Assembly (NCBI RefSeq): GCF_015291665.1
Contig: NZ_CP030048.1
Coordinates: 992,001-1,056,000, forward strand
Reading direction: 5' to 3'
From: Bradyrhizobium sp. CCBAU 53338
GTDB taxonomy: Bacteria > Pseudomonadota > Alphaproteobacteria > Rhizobiales > Xanthobacteraceae
Length of the DNA: 64,000 bases
Shown: piece by piece, positions 29,003-37,877 of the stretch
How positions within the stretch are numbered: the stretch's first letter is position 1
Layout of the letters: each line of letters opens with the position of its first letter
Made by a program: the position numbers and the translations under genes
Notes under the pieces: generated by a model
The model's database searches: none
Seen by the model: the letters and a program-made list of their open reading frames with translations, nothing else
What the model was told of the DNA's origin: nothing

Positions 29003-29845
29003 CTAGAGCCGCTTGATCGTGACGACCTCGCTGCCGGCCGCCTTGATCCGCGCGATCGCCGGCGCGATCGGCTCGATCACCGTTGCCATGTGATGCGCGT
29101 TGGCGTGAACCATGGTGTTGTCGTCGCGGACGATGGCGACATGGCCCTTCCAGAAGATCAGGTCGCCGCGCAGCAAGCTGCGGCGCTCATCTGGCTCCAG
29201 CGCGCGGCCGAGGCCGGCCTGCTGCATGTCGCTGTCGCGCGGGCAGCCGATGCCTGCTGCGGTCAGCGAGACCTGGACGAGGCCGGAGCAATCGATTCCG
29301 AGGCTGCTCTTGCCGCCCCAGAGATAGGGCGTGCCGAGGAAGCGCTCGGCGACCGCGACGAAATCAGGCTCGCGATGGTCGAGCGGCGAAAGATGGGCGT
29401 TCGGCACGAACGTGCCCTCGCGCGTCACGGCGAAAGGGCCGTCCTCGCGCGCGATCGTCAACTTCGATCCCAGCACCAGCGTGTTATCGGGCGGCAGCTT
29501 GATCGAAGGCCCGGGGAAGACGAGCGTGCGAAGCGCGCTGACCTTGTGCGTCGGTGCCGCCGCCGGCTTCATCAGTGCGGCCTCGGGCAGCCAGCCGACA
29601 TAGCCGTCGCCGCCGAGTTGGCCCCAGGCCCAGCCTTCGCCGTTGCGGTCGTAGATCGTCACGCGTTCGCCGCGCAGCGCTTCCGTCATCAGCATCGCGT
29701 TCGAGGACGGCTGCTCGCGAACCGGCGCAATCGGCGCGACCACCTCGAATTCCTCGCCGGTGACGAAGCGATCGGCCTGCACCTTGCCTTCGAGATATTT
29801 GGCGGCGAGGTCGCCGCGTGCCGGTGTCAGCCTGATATCATGCAT
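29003..29845 (-). CDS. NlpC/P60 (C40) cell-wall peptidase with SH3 domains
   Basis: 280 residues without a signal peptide. Two bacterial SH3-like segments (about 38-90 and 95-150, the first with GEGWAWGQLGGDGYVGWLP), then the C40 peptidase: GTPYLWGGKSSLGIDCSGLVQ gives the catalytic Cys, WKGHVAIV the His, and HANAHHM the third polar residue. It resembles YkfC-type gamma-D-glutamyl-diamino-acid endopeptidases, which cut murein peptides during recycling. Its start overlaps the end of the M17 aminopeptidase gene by 8 bases, so the two probably act in one cytoplasmic peptide-degradation path. Confidence 0.9.
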   Translation of the reverse strand: MHDIRLTPARGDLAAKYLEGKVQADRFVTGEEFEVVAPIAPVREQPSSNAMLMTEALRGERVTIYDRNGEGWAWGQLGGDGYVGWLPEAALMKPAAAPTHKVSALRTLVFPGPSIKLPPDNTLVLGSKLTIAREDGPFAVTREGTFVPNAHLSPLDHREPDFVAVAERFLGTPYLWGGKSSLGIDCSGLVQVSLTAAGIGCPRDSDMQQAGLGRALEPDERRSLLRGDLIFWKGHVAIVRDDNTMVHANAHHMATVIEPIAPAIARIKAAGSEVVTIKRL

Positions 29846-31211
29846 AGCGCTCGCTCAGCACCTTGTAGATGGCGCGGGCGGCCTGGCATTCGCCGCCCTC
29901 GGGCCGCGCAGGCTTCGCCGAGGGCGTCCAGCCATAGATGTCGACATGCAGCCAGCTCCTGGCCTGCTCGACGAAGCGTTGCAGGAACAGCGCGCAAGTG
30001 ATCGAGCCGGCAAAGCCGCCGGACGGTGCGTTGGTGATGGTGGCCGTCTTGGAGTCCAGCCAGGCATCGTAAGGCGGCCACAGCGGCATGCGCCACAACG
30101 GATCGTTCTCCTTCACGGCGCAACGCGCGACGTCGGCGGCCAGCGTCTCATCATTGGTGTAAAAGGGCGGTAAATCCGGCCCCAGCGCGACGCGCGCAGC
30201 GCCGGTCAGCGTGCCCAGATCGATCAGCAGCTCGGGTTTCTCCTCGTCGGCCAGCGCCAGCGCGTCGGCGAGCACCAGCCGTCCCTCCGCATCGGTATTT
30301 CCGATCTCGACCGTGATGCCCTTGCGCGAGGTGAAGATGTCGAGCGGGCGGAAGGCATTGCCGGCAACCGCGTTCTCCACGGCCGGAATCAGCACGCGCA
30401 GCCGCACCTTCAGCTTCGCATCCATCACCATGCGCGCCAGCGCCAGCACGTTGGCGGCGCCGCCCATGTCCTTCTTCATGATCAGCATGCCGCTCGACGG
30501 CTTCAGGTCGAGCCCGCCGGTGTCGAAGCAGACGCCCTTGCCGACCAGCGTCACCTTGGGATGATCAGGGTCGCCCCAGCCGATGTCGATCAGCCGCGGC
30601 GCGCGGCTGGAGGCCATGCCCACCGCATGGATCAGCGGGAAGTTCGTCTCCAGCTCCTCGCCGATGGTGCAGACGCAGCTCGCGCCGAACTCGGTTGCGA
30701 GCGCTTGCGCGGCGGCGGCCAATTCCTCCGGTCCCATGTCGTTGGACGGGGTGTTGATGAGATCGCGTGCCAGCATCGCGGCATCGGCCATCCGGTCGAT
30801 CTCGGCGGCGTCGACGCCTTCAGGCGGCACCAGGCGGACGTCGGGCTTGTCAGCCTTGCGGTAGCGGGCGAAGCGGTAGCATCCCAATGCAAAGGCGAGC
30901 GCCGCCAGCCGTATGTCGTGCGGTGCATTGGCAAAGCGATAGGTCCCCGGCGGCAGCAAGCCGGGCAGGGCGCCCGGCCGGAACGGATCACGCGATCTGG
31001 CGCCCTCATCCTCGAGGCCGAACAGCACCTGCGCGATCGTACCGTCGGAGGCGGGCAGCGCGAGATAGCCGCCCGGCTTGGCGGTGAAGGCGCTCGCTGT
31101 GGCGAACTGGCGTTGTGCCGGCGGAAGTGTCTCGCGTACGCCCTCCCAGCTCGATTTGGTGACGAAGGTGATCGGGGTGGCTGTCGAGGACGTCTCGAAG
31201 ACGGAAGGCAT
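29838..31211 (-). CDS. M17 family leucyl aminopeptidase
   Basis: 457 residues. Divergent N-terminal domain (1-160) and a C-terminal catalytic domain: LVGKGVCFDTGGLDLKPSSG contains the metal-binding Lys and Asp, MKKDMGGAANVLALA the next Asp, and NTDAEGRLVLADAL the M17 signature with Asp and Glu ligands. Two zinc or manganese ions are expected. It removes N-terminal amino acids from peptides, with broad specificity. It is the first gene of a two-gene unit with the NlpC/P60 gene (8-base overlap). It is not necessarily the main PepA of the cell, since the N-domain is of the shorter PepB-like type. Confidence 0.93.
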   Translation of the reverse strand: MPSVFETSSTATPITFVTKSSWEGVRETLPPAQRQFATASAFTAKPGGYLALPASDGTIAQVLFGLEDEGARSRDPFRPGALPGLLPPGTYRFANAPHDIRLAALAFALGCYRFARYRKADKPDVRLVPPEGVDAAEIDRMADAAMLARDLINTPSNDMGPEELAAAAQALATEFGASCVCTIGEELETNFPLIHAVGMASSRAPRLIDIGWGDPDHPKVTLVGKGVCFDTGGLDLKPSSGMLIMKKDMGGAANVLALARMVMDAKLKVRLRVLIPAVENAVAGNAFRPLDIFTSRKGITVEIGNTDAEGRLVLADALALADEEKPELLIDLGTLTGAARVALGPDLPPFYTNDETLAADVARCAVKENDPLWRMPLWPPYDAWLDSKTATITNAPSGGFAGSITCALFLQRFVEQARSWLHVDIYGWTPSAKPARPEGGECQAARAIYKVLSERYA

Positions 31212-31414
31212 TGGCGGGTCCGCAAGGTCATTCGGTTGGAGGAGACTTTGCAGAGTTTGGCCGTTGCTGCAATCGGCTTTGCGGTCACCGCCGGCTGAGC
31301 AGCTACTCGCAGGCCAGGAGCCATGCTAGGTTCCGGCAGCGGTTGCCGGGCGGGTTGTCACGTGCGCAGAGAACGCCGGCGACCGGAGACGAAGCGTGCT
31401 GGGAGGAAACGCAA

Positions 31415-31618
31415 ATGGAATTTGTGTGGAGCATATTCACGTTCCTCGGCCAGGCCGTCGAGGCGGTCCTTGGCTATGTCGAGCATCATCACTGGGTTTT
31501 TGCGTTTCTCGCCGGCGGCTACGTCTTCTATCTCCATGACCGTTCGATCCATGCGCGGTTCGACGCGCTCGACAAGCGTATCGACGAAATCCGCAAACGT
31601 CTCGCCGTCGAATATTGA
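31415..31618 (+). CDS. Small single-pass membrane protein
   Basis: 67 residues. MEFVWSIFTFLGQAVEAVLG and the segment WVFAFLAGGYVFYLH form one or two hydrophobic stretches, followed by a charged helix IHARFDALDKRIDEIRKRLA that may form a coiled coil. GGGAGGAAAC before ATG 31415 is an excellent ribosome binding site, which is the main support for its reality. The end VEHHHWVFAFL places a His cluster at the membrane edge. Function unknown. The 277 bases up to the phosphoesterase gene show no gene. Confidence 0.65.
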   Translation: MEFVWSIFTFLGQAVEAVLGYVEHHHWVFAFLAGGYVFYLHDRSIHARFDALDKRIDEIRKRLAVEY

Positions 31619-31895
31619 TTGATCTCCGCGAAAACCGTCCGCGGGACGGCGCTCGTGCGTCATTTGAGAACTCCCGTTCACGGCTGCGCAGCCGCGGGAC
31701 TTTACTAGCGCTTCGGTTGTGGCATTATTGACCAATATTTCTAGGTTGTTCCGCGCGTCCCTGCGCCGGTCGAGCGCAAGGGCGCCGCTGAATCCCTGAC
31801 GATGGCGATCCGGGTTGTCACCTGCCTGAACTCTTCGTCGAAGGCATTTCTCTCAATCGTTTGGGCGACGCACCATTCGCAATGAGCGGCGCAAA

Positions 31896-33401
31896 ATGGA
31901 TAGATCGTTTGTCATTGCGCAGATCTCCGACCTGCATCTGGACGGGTCCGGCCGGCTGCTTGCGACGATCGAGACCCTCACCGCGGCCTTGCGCGAGCGG
32001 ATGGCGGCCTTCGCTGACGTGGCCGACCGCATTCTGCTGATCACGGGAGATCTCGTGAACGAGCCGACGCCGCGTGCGCTCGACGAGGCGCTCGCGGTCC
32101 TCGCCTCCCTCCGGCAGACCGGCCTGTTCACCGACATCCAGGCGGTCGCCGGCAATCACGACGTCAAGCGTCCGGGCCAGCGCAACGGCCGGTACGATGT
32201 CTATGACTATCTGCATCTGCCGCGGACTTCGAAGAGCGTCTATTACCGCCAGGCCGGTCTCGATCTGGTGCTGCTCGATTCCAACGGCGCAAGCCTGACG
32301 ACGCCCGACGGTACCTTCGATGAGCGGGCCTACCATGCGATGGTCGCGCGGTCCGCCCGGCTGAGCGTCGAGCTCGCGGGGACCGCCGGTTCGACCGGAC
32401 GCGCCGATTATTTCGAGCCCATGGACAATCTGGTGCGCGTGCTGGCGCTGCATCATCATCCGCTGCCGCAGGCGACCGGCGAGGGCAAACGCTTTCTCGG
32501 CGTCCCGGACGAGCCGCTGATGTATCTCGCCGCACCCGCGACCTTTCTCGAAGCGGCCACTTCGCTCAACGTCACCATGGTCGTGCACGGACATCGCCAT
32601 GTCGAGGGGCTCACCCGCTACTCGATTCCCGATCCACGTGCCTCCCGCAGCAGCGGCGAGGAGTTCTGGCGCACGATCTATGTGCTGTCCTGCCCGTCCT
32701 CCACCGGGCAGGGCGGCGACGATGCCGGATTCAACATCATCCATTTCGGCCCGGCATCCGAGGCCCGCCGGCTAGAGCATCGATTCACGATCGCCCGCTA
32801 TTCGCGGCCGCGCAACGATGGTGGCTTCAGGCCGCTCGATTCGAATCTGCCTGGCGGGATCATCAGCCTTGCAGTCGGACGGGATCTGTCCCGCGATCCC
32901 GCCATCCAGTCGGCGATCGAGATCGCCTCATGCACGTCGCTGAAGCGGGACCAGGTCTTGCAGCTCGTCCGCCGGTTGCTGTCGCGGCCGGCGTTCTACG
33001 ATGACAGCGAACAGAGCTGGACGGACGGTCTCTATACCTATCTCGTCACGTCCCACACCTTCGCCGATATCGAGGGCAGGTTCGCAAGGTCGGCGTCGAT
33101 GGCCGATGTCGCTGTGCTGGCGGAGGTGAGGGCGCTGCTGCGCCAGCTGATCGGGCAATCGGCCGACATGCTCGGCATCGACAGCGCCACGCTCGACGAG
33201 CTCCGCGCCGACCGCCTGGTCAATCGTGACGACCTGTCGCGCCGGTGGCCGATGCTGCCGCGCGCGGCCGTCGACGTCGCGGGGAGGGGGCACCAGCGGT
33301 TACAGCGGCTGCGCGACCTGGACGATCAGGTGAAGCGGCTCGGCCTCGACCTTGGGCTGGGTGGGCCGATGTCGCCGCAAGGCCGCGGTGACCTGCGTTA
33401 A
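31896..33401 (+). CDS. Calcineurin-like metallophosphoesterase with uncharacterised C-terminal half
   Basis: 501 residues. All five metallophosphoesterase motifs are present: ISDLHLDG (about 10), ITGDLVNEP (about 50), VAGNHDVK (about 85), LALHHHPLP (about 187) and MVVHGHRHVEG (about 230). These bind two metal ions and hydrolyse phosphomonoesters or diesters. After about residue 290 the sequence (about 210 residues) has no motif I recognise; it is helical and rich in charged and Leu residues. No signal peptide or membrane segment. Substrate unknown: cyclic nucleotides, nucleic acid ends or sugar phosphates are all possible. Confidence 0.88.
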   Translation: MDRSFVIAQISDLHLDGSGRLLATIETLTAALRERMAAFADVADRILLITGDLVNEPTPRALDEALAVLASLRQTGLFTDIQAVAGNHDVKRPGQRNGRYDVYDYLHLPRTSKSVYYRQAGLDLVLLDSNGASLTTPDGTFDERAYHAMVARSARLSVELAGTAGSTGRADYFEPMDNLVRVLALHHHPLPQATGEGKRFLGVPDEPLMYLAAPATFLEAATSLNVTMVVHGHRHVEGLTRYSIPDPRASRSSGEEFWRTIYVLSCPSSTGQGGDDAGFNIIHFGPASEARRLEHRFTIARYSRPRNDGGFRPLDSNLPGGIISLAVGRDLSRDPAIQSAIEIASCTSLKRDQVLQLVRRLLSRPAFYDDSEQSWTDGLYTYLVTSHTFADIEGRFARSASMADVAVLAEVRALLRQLIGQSADMLGIDSATLDELRADRLVNRDDLSRRWPMLPRAAVDVAGRGHQRLQRLRDLDDQVKRLGLDLGLGGPMSPQGRGDLR

Positions 33402-33472
33402 CCGGCCATTAGGGTTAACAGTCTATTGCTGACGCGTTCGGCTCGATCAATTGGCCCGAGAGTCAAAGCGTC

Positions 33473-34285
33473 ATGCGTCAACGGTTCCGTCCTGCCCGGC
33501 TTCTTGCCTCCGCCTCGCTGATCGCATTGGTGGCCGCCAGCCTCGGCGGCTGCACGGCAATGTCAAAGCTCTCCGACGTCACCGGCTCGATCGGGACGAA
33601 GGCGGAAGCCGCACCGGTCGATCCGGTACGCGCGGTCGAGGCCTATGGCGCGCGCTATCGCGCCAATCCCAAGGATCCCGACGCGGCACTGGCCTATGGC
33701 CAGGCCCTGCGCGCCAACGGCCAGAACGCCCAGGCGGCGGCCGTGCTCGAACAGGCGACCATCGCCAACGTCGGCAACAAGCCGCTGCTTGCCCAATACG
33801 GGCGCGCGCTCGCCGACAACGGCAATTTCCAGCAGGCTTTCGACGTGCTGTCGAAGGCGCACTCGCCCGACAATCCGGACTGGCGCCTGCTCTCGGTGCA
33901 GGGCACCTGCCTCGACCAGATGGGCCGTCACGACGAGGCGCGCGCCTATTACGCGAGCGCGCTGAAGATCGCGCCGGGCGATCCCGGCGTGCTGTCCAAT
34001 CTCGGCCTGTCCTACATGCTGTCGCGCGATCTGCCCAAGGCGGAAGAGACGCTGCGGCAGGCCTACGCTTCGCCGCGTGCGAGCTCGCGCGTGCGGCAGA
34101 ATCTCGGCCTGGTGGTCGGCCTCCAGGGCCGCTTCGCGGAAGCCGAGTCCATCGTGAAGGCGGACCTGCCGCCGGACGAGGCCGCGGCCAATGTCGCCTA
34201 TCTCAAGGACATGCTGAACCGCAACGATGGCGCGCGCGGCGCGCCGAAGCGCACGCCGATCGCCTCGCTCAGCCGATCCGGCTGA
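33473..34285 (+). CDS. tadD: Tad pilus lipoprotein with TPR repeats (TadD-like)
   Basis: 270 residues. A lipoprotein signal ends in the lipobox ASLGGC with Cys at 27. TPR motifs follow: DPDAALAYGQALRANGQNAQ, PLLAQYGRALADNGNFQQAF, GTCLDQMGRHDEARAYYASA and LSNLGLSYMLSRDLPKAEET. TadD-type proteins are outer-membrane lipoproteins thought to aid secretin (CpaC/RcpA) assembly, like PilF for type IV pili. The gene converges on tadC, so it sits in the tad locus but on the opposite strand. The C-terminal tail APKRTPIASLSRS is basic and probably disordered. Confidence 0.88.
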   Translation: MRQRFRPARLLASASLIALVAASLGGCTAMSKLSDVTGSIGTKAEAAPVDPVRAVEAYGARYRANPKDPDAALAYGQALRANGQNAQAAAVLEQATIANVGNKPLLAQYGRALADNGNFQQAFDVLSKAHSPDNPDWRLLSVQGTCLDQMGRHDEARAYYASALKIAPGDPGVLSNLGLSYMLSRDLPKAEETLRQAYASPRASSRVRQNLGLVVGLQGRFAEAESIVKADLPPDEAAANVAYLKDMLNRNDGARGAPKRTPIASLSRSG

Positions 34286-34375
34286 TTCCGCTGCCTTTGG
34301 CGGGACGAGGCGAATTTCGCCTGACAGTTCGAAGGTTTGCCGCGATCCAGGTGGCACCGAGCCGGCGCCGGCCGG

Positions 34376-34400
34376 CTACTGTGCATGGGGTTGTTTTCGC
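34376..34400. repeat. 25-bp dispersed repeat, copy 2
   Basis: Identical over 25 bases to 7784-7808 and, as there, placed between convergent stops (tadD and tadC), 15 bases from the tadC stop. The following bases (T-run then TTCCG) are also similar between copies, so the real element may be longer and degenerate. Confidence 0.75.
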
Positions 34401-34414
34401 GTTTTTGTTCCGCG

Positions 34415-35389
34415 TCAGTGCAACTCGGAGATCTTGATGCCGGTCGGTCCGAGAATGACGACGAACAGCACCGGCAGGAAGAACAGGATCATCGGCACCG
34501 TCAGCTTCGGCGGCAGTGCGGCGGCCTTCTTCTCGGCTTCGTTCATGCGCATGTCGCGGTTTTCCTGCGCCATCACGCGCAGGGACTGGCCGAGCGGGGT
34601 GCCGTAGCGTTCGGCCTGCTGGAGCGCCAGACAGACCGATTTGACGCCCTCGAGCCCGGTGCGCTTCGCCAGGTTTTCATACGCCACCTTGCGGTCCTGC
34701 AAGTAAGACAGCTCGGCGGTGGTCAGCGTGAACTCCTCCGACAGCGCGATCGACTGGCCGACGATCTCGGTCGCGACCTTGCGGAACGCCATTTCCACCG
34801 ACATGCCGGATTCGATACAGATCAGCAGCAGGTCGAGCGCGTCGGGGAAGGCGCGCTTGATCGAGAGCTGGCGCTTGGAGATCGCGTTCTTCAGGAACAG
34901 CATCGGCGCCTGCAGGCCGAGATAGGCCGCACCGACGCAGATTCCGATCTTGATCGGCATCGGGCGGTCCATATGGGCGATCAGGAACACGTAGACGACC
35001 GAGCCGACGAACAGCACGAGCGGCGCCACCATGCGGGCGAACAGGAAGGTGACGTAGGGCGCCTGGCCGCGGTAGCCGGCCATGATCAGCTTGTCGCGCG
35101 CAGCCTCCTGCGCCAGCCATTTGGTGAGGTTGAAGTCCTCGACGACCTTGGAGACGAGTTGCTTGGGCGTCTGGCGCAGCGACACCTTCTCGCTCTTGTT
35201 GAGGCGGTCGCGCTCGCGCTGCCGGATCCGCTCGCGCTCGCTCGCCACCGCCTTCATCCGCTTGGCGAGGCCCTCGCCGGCGAACAGCGGTATGACCAGC
35301 GTGTAGACGGTGGCACTGGCGGCGATGGCCGCCAGCAGCATGGTCATGAAGTGGGCGTCATGCAGTTTCGTAACGAGGAACTCGACCAT
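34415..35389 (-). CDS. tadC: Tad pilus inner-membrane protein TadC
   Basis: 324 residues with a T2SSF (GspF-like) domain in the middle: FPDALDLLLICIESGMSVEM, then RYGTPLGQSLRVMAQENRDM, and a final membrane helix pair with the stretch PMILFFLPVLFVVILGP. It pairs with TadB as the polytopic platform of the Flp pilus machine, on which the ATPase CpaF acts. The gene is the last of the minus-strand block, 9 bases after tadB. Several N-terminal hydrophobic segments (about 15-35, 125-165). Confidence 0.94.
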   Translation of the reverse strand: MVEFLVTKLHDAHFMTMLLAAIAASATVYTLVIPLFAGEGLAKRMKAVASERERIRQRERDRLNKSEKVSLRQTPKQLVSKVVEDFNLTKWLAQEAARDKLIMAGYRGQAPYVTFLFARMVAPLVLFVGSVVYVFLIAHMDRPMPIKIGICVGAAYLGLQAPMLFLKNAISKRQLSIKRAFPDALDLLLICIESGMSVEMAFRKVATEIVGQSIALSEEFTLTTAELSYLQDRKVAYENLAKRTGLEGVKSVCLALQQAERYGTPLGQSLRVMAQENRDMRMNEAEKKAAALPPKLTVPMILFFLPVLFVVILGPTGIKISELH

Positions 35390-35398
35390 ATGGCACCG

Positions 35399-36376
35399 TC
35401 AGAAATCGAAGTTGATCATCTTCTTCATCACCATGATGCCGATCGACATCCAGGCGACGCAGCCGACCAGCATGAGCTGTCCGGTGGGATGGGTCCACAG
35501 CAGGGAGATGTAGCCGGGCGTCGTGAGATAGACGAGGAACATCACGATCGGCGGCAGCGAGCCGATGATGCCGGCCGAGGCCTTGGCTTCCATCGACATC
35601 GCCTGGATCTTTTCCTTCATCTTCTTGCGGTCGCGCAGCACCTTGGAGAGGTTGCCCAGCGCTTCGGAGAGGTTGCCGCCCGATTTCTGCTGGATCGACA
35701 CCACGATGCCGAAGAAATTGGCTTCCGGGAGCGGCATCCGCTCGTAAAGACGCGAGCAGGCCTCGCCGAGCGGCATGCCGATCGCCTGCGTCTCGATGAT
35801 GGCCAGGAACTCGCTGCGCAGCGGCTCCGGCGCGTCGGCCGCGACGACCTTGATGGATTCGAACAGCGGCAGGCCGGCCTTGATGCCGCGGACGATGACG
35901 TCGACGGCGTCGGGCAGTGCCTTCAGGAATTGGTTCTCGCGGCGCTTCTTCAGGAAGCCCAGCGCCCAGCGCGGCAGGCCGAAGCCGCCGGCGAAGGCAA
36001 GACCAGCCGCGCCGAGCAGGCCGCCGCCGCCGAACAGCGCGCCAAAGAAGAACACGCCCGCCACGACGCCGGACACGATCCAGAATTTCTGCGTGGTCCA
36101 GTCGAGCCCGGCCTGCGACAGGCGGATGTTGAGCGGGACGCTCTTCTCCTGCGTGCGTCTGGCCTCGAGGTCCTTGAGCGAGCTCTCGACCTGCTCGCGG
36201 CGCGACCGCTGGGTTTTCTCAGCCTGGCGGGCGGTCGGCGCTTCGGCGCGCGCGATCGAGGCGCGGCGGCTCTCGGCCTTCCGTTCGCCGGACAGCATCG
36301 GATAGAGGAAGACCCAGGCCAAGCCGCCGACGGCAGCGGTGGCGAGGAAGGCGAGGGCAAGGACCTGAATGTTCAT
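35399..36376 (-). CDS. tadB: Tad pilus inner-membrane protein TadB
   Basis: 325 residues from ATG 36376 (MNIQVLALAFLATAAVGG). T2SSF domain: LPDAVDVIVRGIKAGLPLFE, GMPLGEACSRLYERMPLPEA, IVVSIQQKSGGNLSEALGNL, and the final helix pair with SLLWTHPTGQLMLVGCVAW. A cytoplasmic arm rich in Arg/Lys (35-110) follows the first helix. Partner of TadC. A longer frame upstream overlaps the cpaF end and has no support. Continuous with cpaF (16-base gap). Confidence 0.94.
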   Translation of the reverse strand: MNIQVLALAFLATAAVGGLAWVFLYPMLSGERKAESRRASIARAEAPTARQAEKTQRSRREQVESSLKDLEARRTQEKSVPLNIRLSQAGLDWTTQKFWIVSGVVAGVFFFGALFGGGGLLGAAGLAFAGGFGLPRWALGFLKKRRENQFLKALPDAVDVIVRGIKAGLPLFESIKVVAADAPEPLRSEFLAIIETQAIGMPLGEACSRLYERMPLPEANFFGIVVSIQQKSGGNLSEALGNLSKVLRDRKKMKEKIQAMSMEAKASAGIIGSLPPIVMFLVYLTTPGYISLLWTHPTGQLMLVGCVAWMSIGIMVMKKMINFDF

Positions 36377-36392
36377 GATTGCGCCGACCTGC

Positions 36393-37856
36393 TCACGTCT
36401 TCGGTCCCGTTTCCGCGGCGTCGAGGGCCGCGGCAAGTCGTTTCTCTTCGCCGTAATAGCGGGCGCGTTCCCAGAATTTCGGGCGGCCGATGCCGGTCGA
36501 GCGGTGCTTGCCGATGATCTTGCCGTTGGCGTCCTCGCCGACGAGGTCGTAGAGGAAGATGTCCTGGGTGATGATGGTGTCGCCTTCCATGCCCATCACC
36601 TCGGTGATGTGGGTGATGCGGCGCGAACCGTCGCGCAGGCGCGCGGCCTGGACGATGACGTCGATCGAGGCGCAGATCATTTCGCGGATGGTGCGCGAGG
36701 GTAGGGAGAAGCCGCCCATCGTGATCATGGATTCGCAGCGCGACAGCGCTTCGCGGGGATTGTTGGCGTGCAGCGTTCCCATCGAGCCGTCGTGGCCGGT
36801 GTTCATGGCCTGGAGGAGGTCGAAGGCCTCCGGGCCGCGGACTTCGCCGACGATGATGCGCTCGGGGCGCATACGCAGGCAGTTGCGCACCAGTTCGCGC
36901 ATGGTGACCTGGCCTTCACCCTCGATGTTGGGCGGGCGGGTTTCGAGCCGCACCACGTGGGGCTGCTGGAGCTGAAGCTCGGCGGCGTCCTCGCAGGTGA
37001 TGACGCGCTCGTCGTGCTCGATATAGTTGGTCAGACAGTTGAGCAGGGTGGTCTTGCCCGAACCGGTACCGCCGGAGATCAGTACGTTGCAGCGAACGCG
37101 ACCGATGATCTGGAGGATCTCGGCGCCCTCAGGCGAGATCGCGCCGAACTTGACCAGCTGATCCAGCGTCAGCTTGTCCTTCTTGAACTTACGAATGGTG
37201 AGCGCCGGGCCGTCGATCGCCAGCGGCGGCACGATGGCGTTGACGCGGGAGCCGTCGGCGAGGCGCGCGTCGCAGATCGGCGAGGATTCGTCGACGCGCC
37301 GGCCGACCTGGCTGACGATGCGCTGGCAGATGTTGAGCAGCTGCTGATTGTCGCGGAAGCGGATACCGGTACGCTGGATCTTGCCGCTGACTTCGATGAA
37401 GACCGTGCCGGCGCCGTTCACCATGATGTCGGCGATGTCGTCGCGGGCCAGAAGCGGCTCGAGCGGGCCATAGCCGAGCACGTCGTTGCAGATGTCGTCG
37501 AGCAGCTCTTCCTGCTCGGCGATCGACATCACGATGTTCTTGATCGCGATGATCTCGTTGACGATGTCGCGGATTTCCTCGCGCGCGGACTCGGAATCGA
37601 GCTTGGCGAGCTGGGCGAGGTCGATGGCCTCGATCAGCGCGCCGAAGATGGTTGCCTTGACCTCGTAATAATTGTCCGAGCGGCGGGTTTCCATGGCCGG
37701 GGGCGGCCGGGAGGGGGCAAGCGGCGGGGAGGCGACGGTCGGCGGGGGCGGCGCGCGCGACACCGTCGGCGCCGGAGCCGGGGCAGGCTCTGGCGACACG
37801 GCGCCGGGCTTGGGAGCCCGAAGGTCGGTGTCTGTTCCGCTACGCTTACCGAACAC
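36393..37856 (-). CDS. cpaF: Tad pilus assembly ATPase CpaF/TadA
   Basis: 487 residues. A Pro/Ala-rich N-terminal stretch (about 15-55) is followed by the secretion-ATPase core: LDDICNDVLGYGPLEPLL, Walker A ISGGTGSGKTTLLN near 275, Asp box CEDAAELQL, His box GTLHANNP and Walker B-like RPERIIVGEVRGPEA. Hexameric ATPase driving both assembly and retraction of Flp pili (established for TadA/CpaF). GTG start at 37856 with GGAG 7 bases upstream; the frame has no better ATG near. Cytoplasmic. Confidence 0.97.
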   Translation of the reverse strand: MFGKRSGTDTDLRAPKPGAVSPEPAPAPAPTVSRAPPPPTVASPPLAPSRPPPAMETRRSDNYYEVKATIFGALIEAIDLAQLAKLDSESAREEIRDIVNEIIAIKNIVMSIAEQEELLDDICNDVLGYGPLEPLLARDDIADIMVNGAGTVFIEVSGKIQRTGIRFRDNQQLLNICQRIVSQVGRRVDESSPICDARLADGSRVNAIVPPLAIDGPALTIRKFKKDKLTLDQLVKFGAISPEGAEILQIIGRVRCNVLISGGTGSGKTTLLNCLTNYIEHDERVITCEDAAELQLQQPHVVRLETRPPNIEGEGQVTMRELVRNCLRMRPERIIVGEVRGPEAFDLLQAMNTGHDGSMGTLHANNPREALSRCESMITMGGFSLPSRTIREMICASIDVIVQAARLRDGSRRITHITEVMGMEGDTIITQDIFLYDLVGEDANGKIIGKHRSTGIGRPKFWERARYYGEEKRLAAALDAAETGPKT

Positions 37857-37877
37857 TTAACAACTCCATGCGGCGGC

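Noticed and set aside
34337..36517. A 726-codon plus-strand frame opposite tadC and tadB
   Set aside because: Antisense shadow of two clear T2SSF-domain genes; His/Asp/Arg-rich translation without family pattern.
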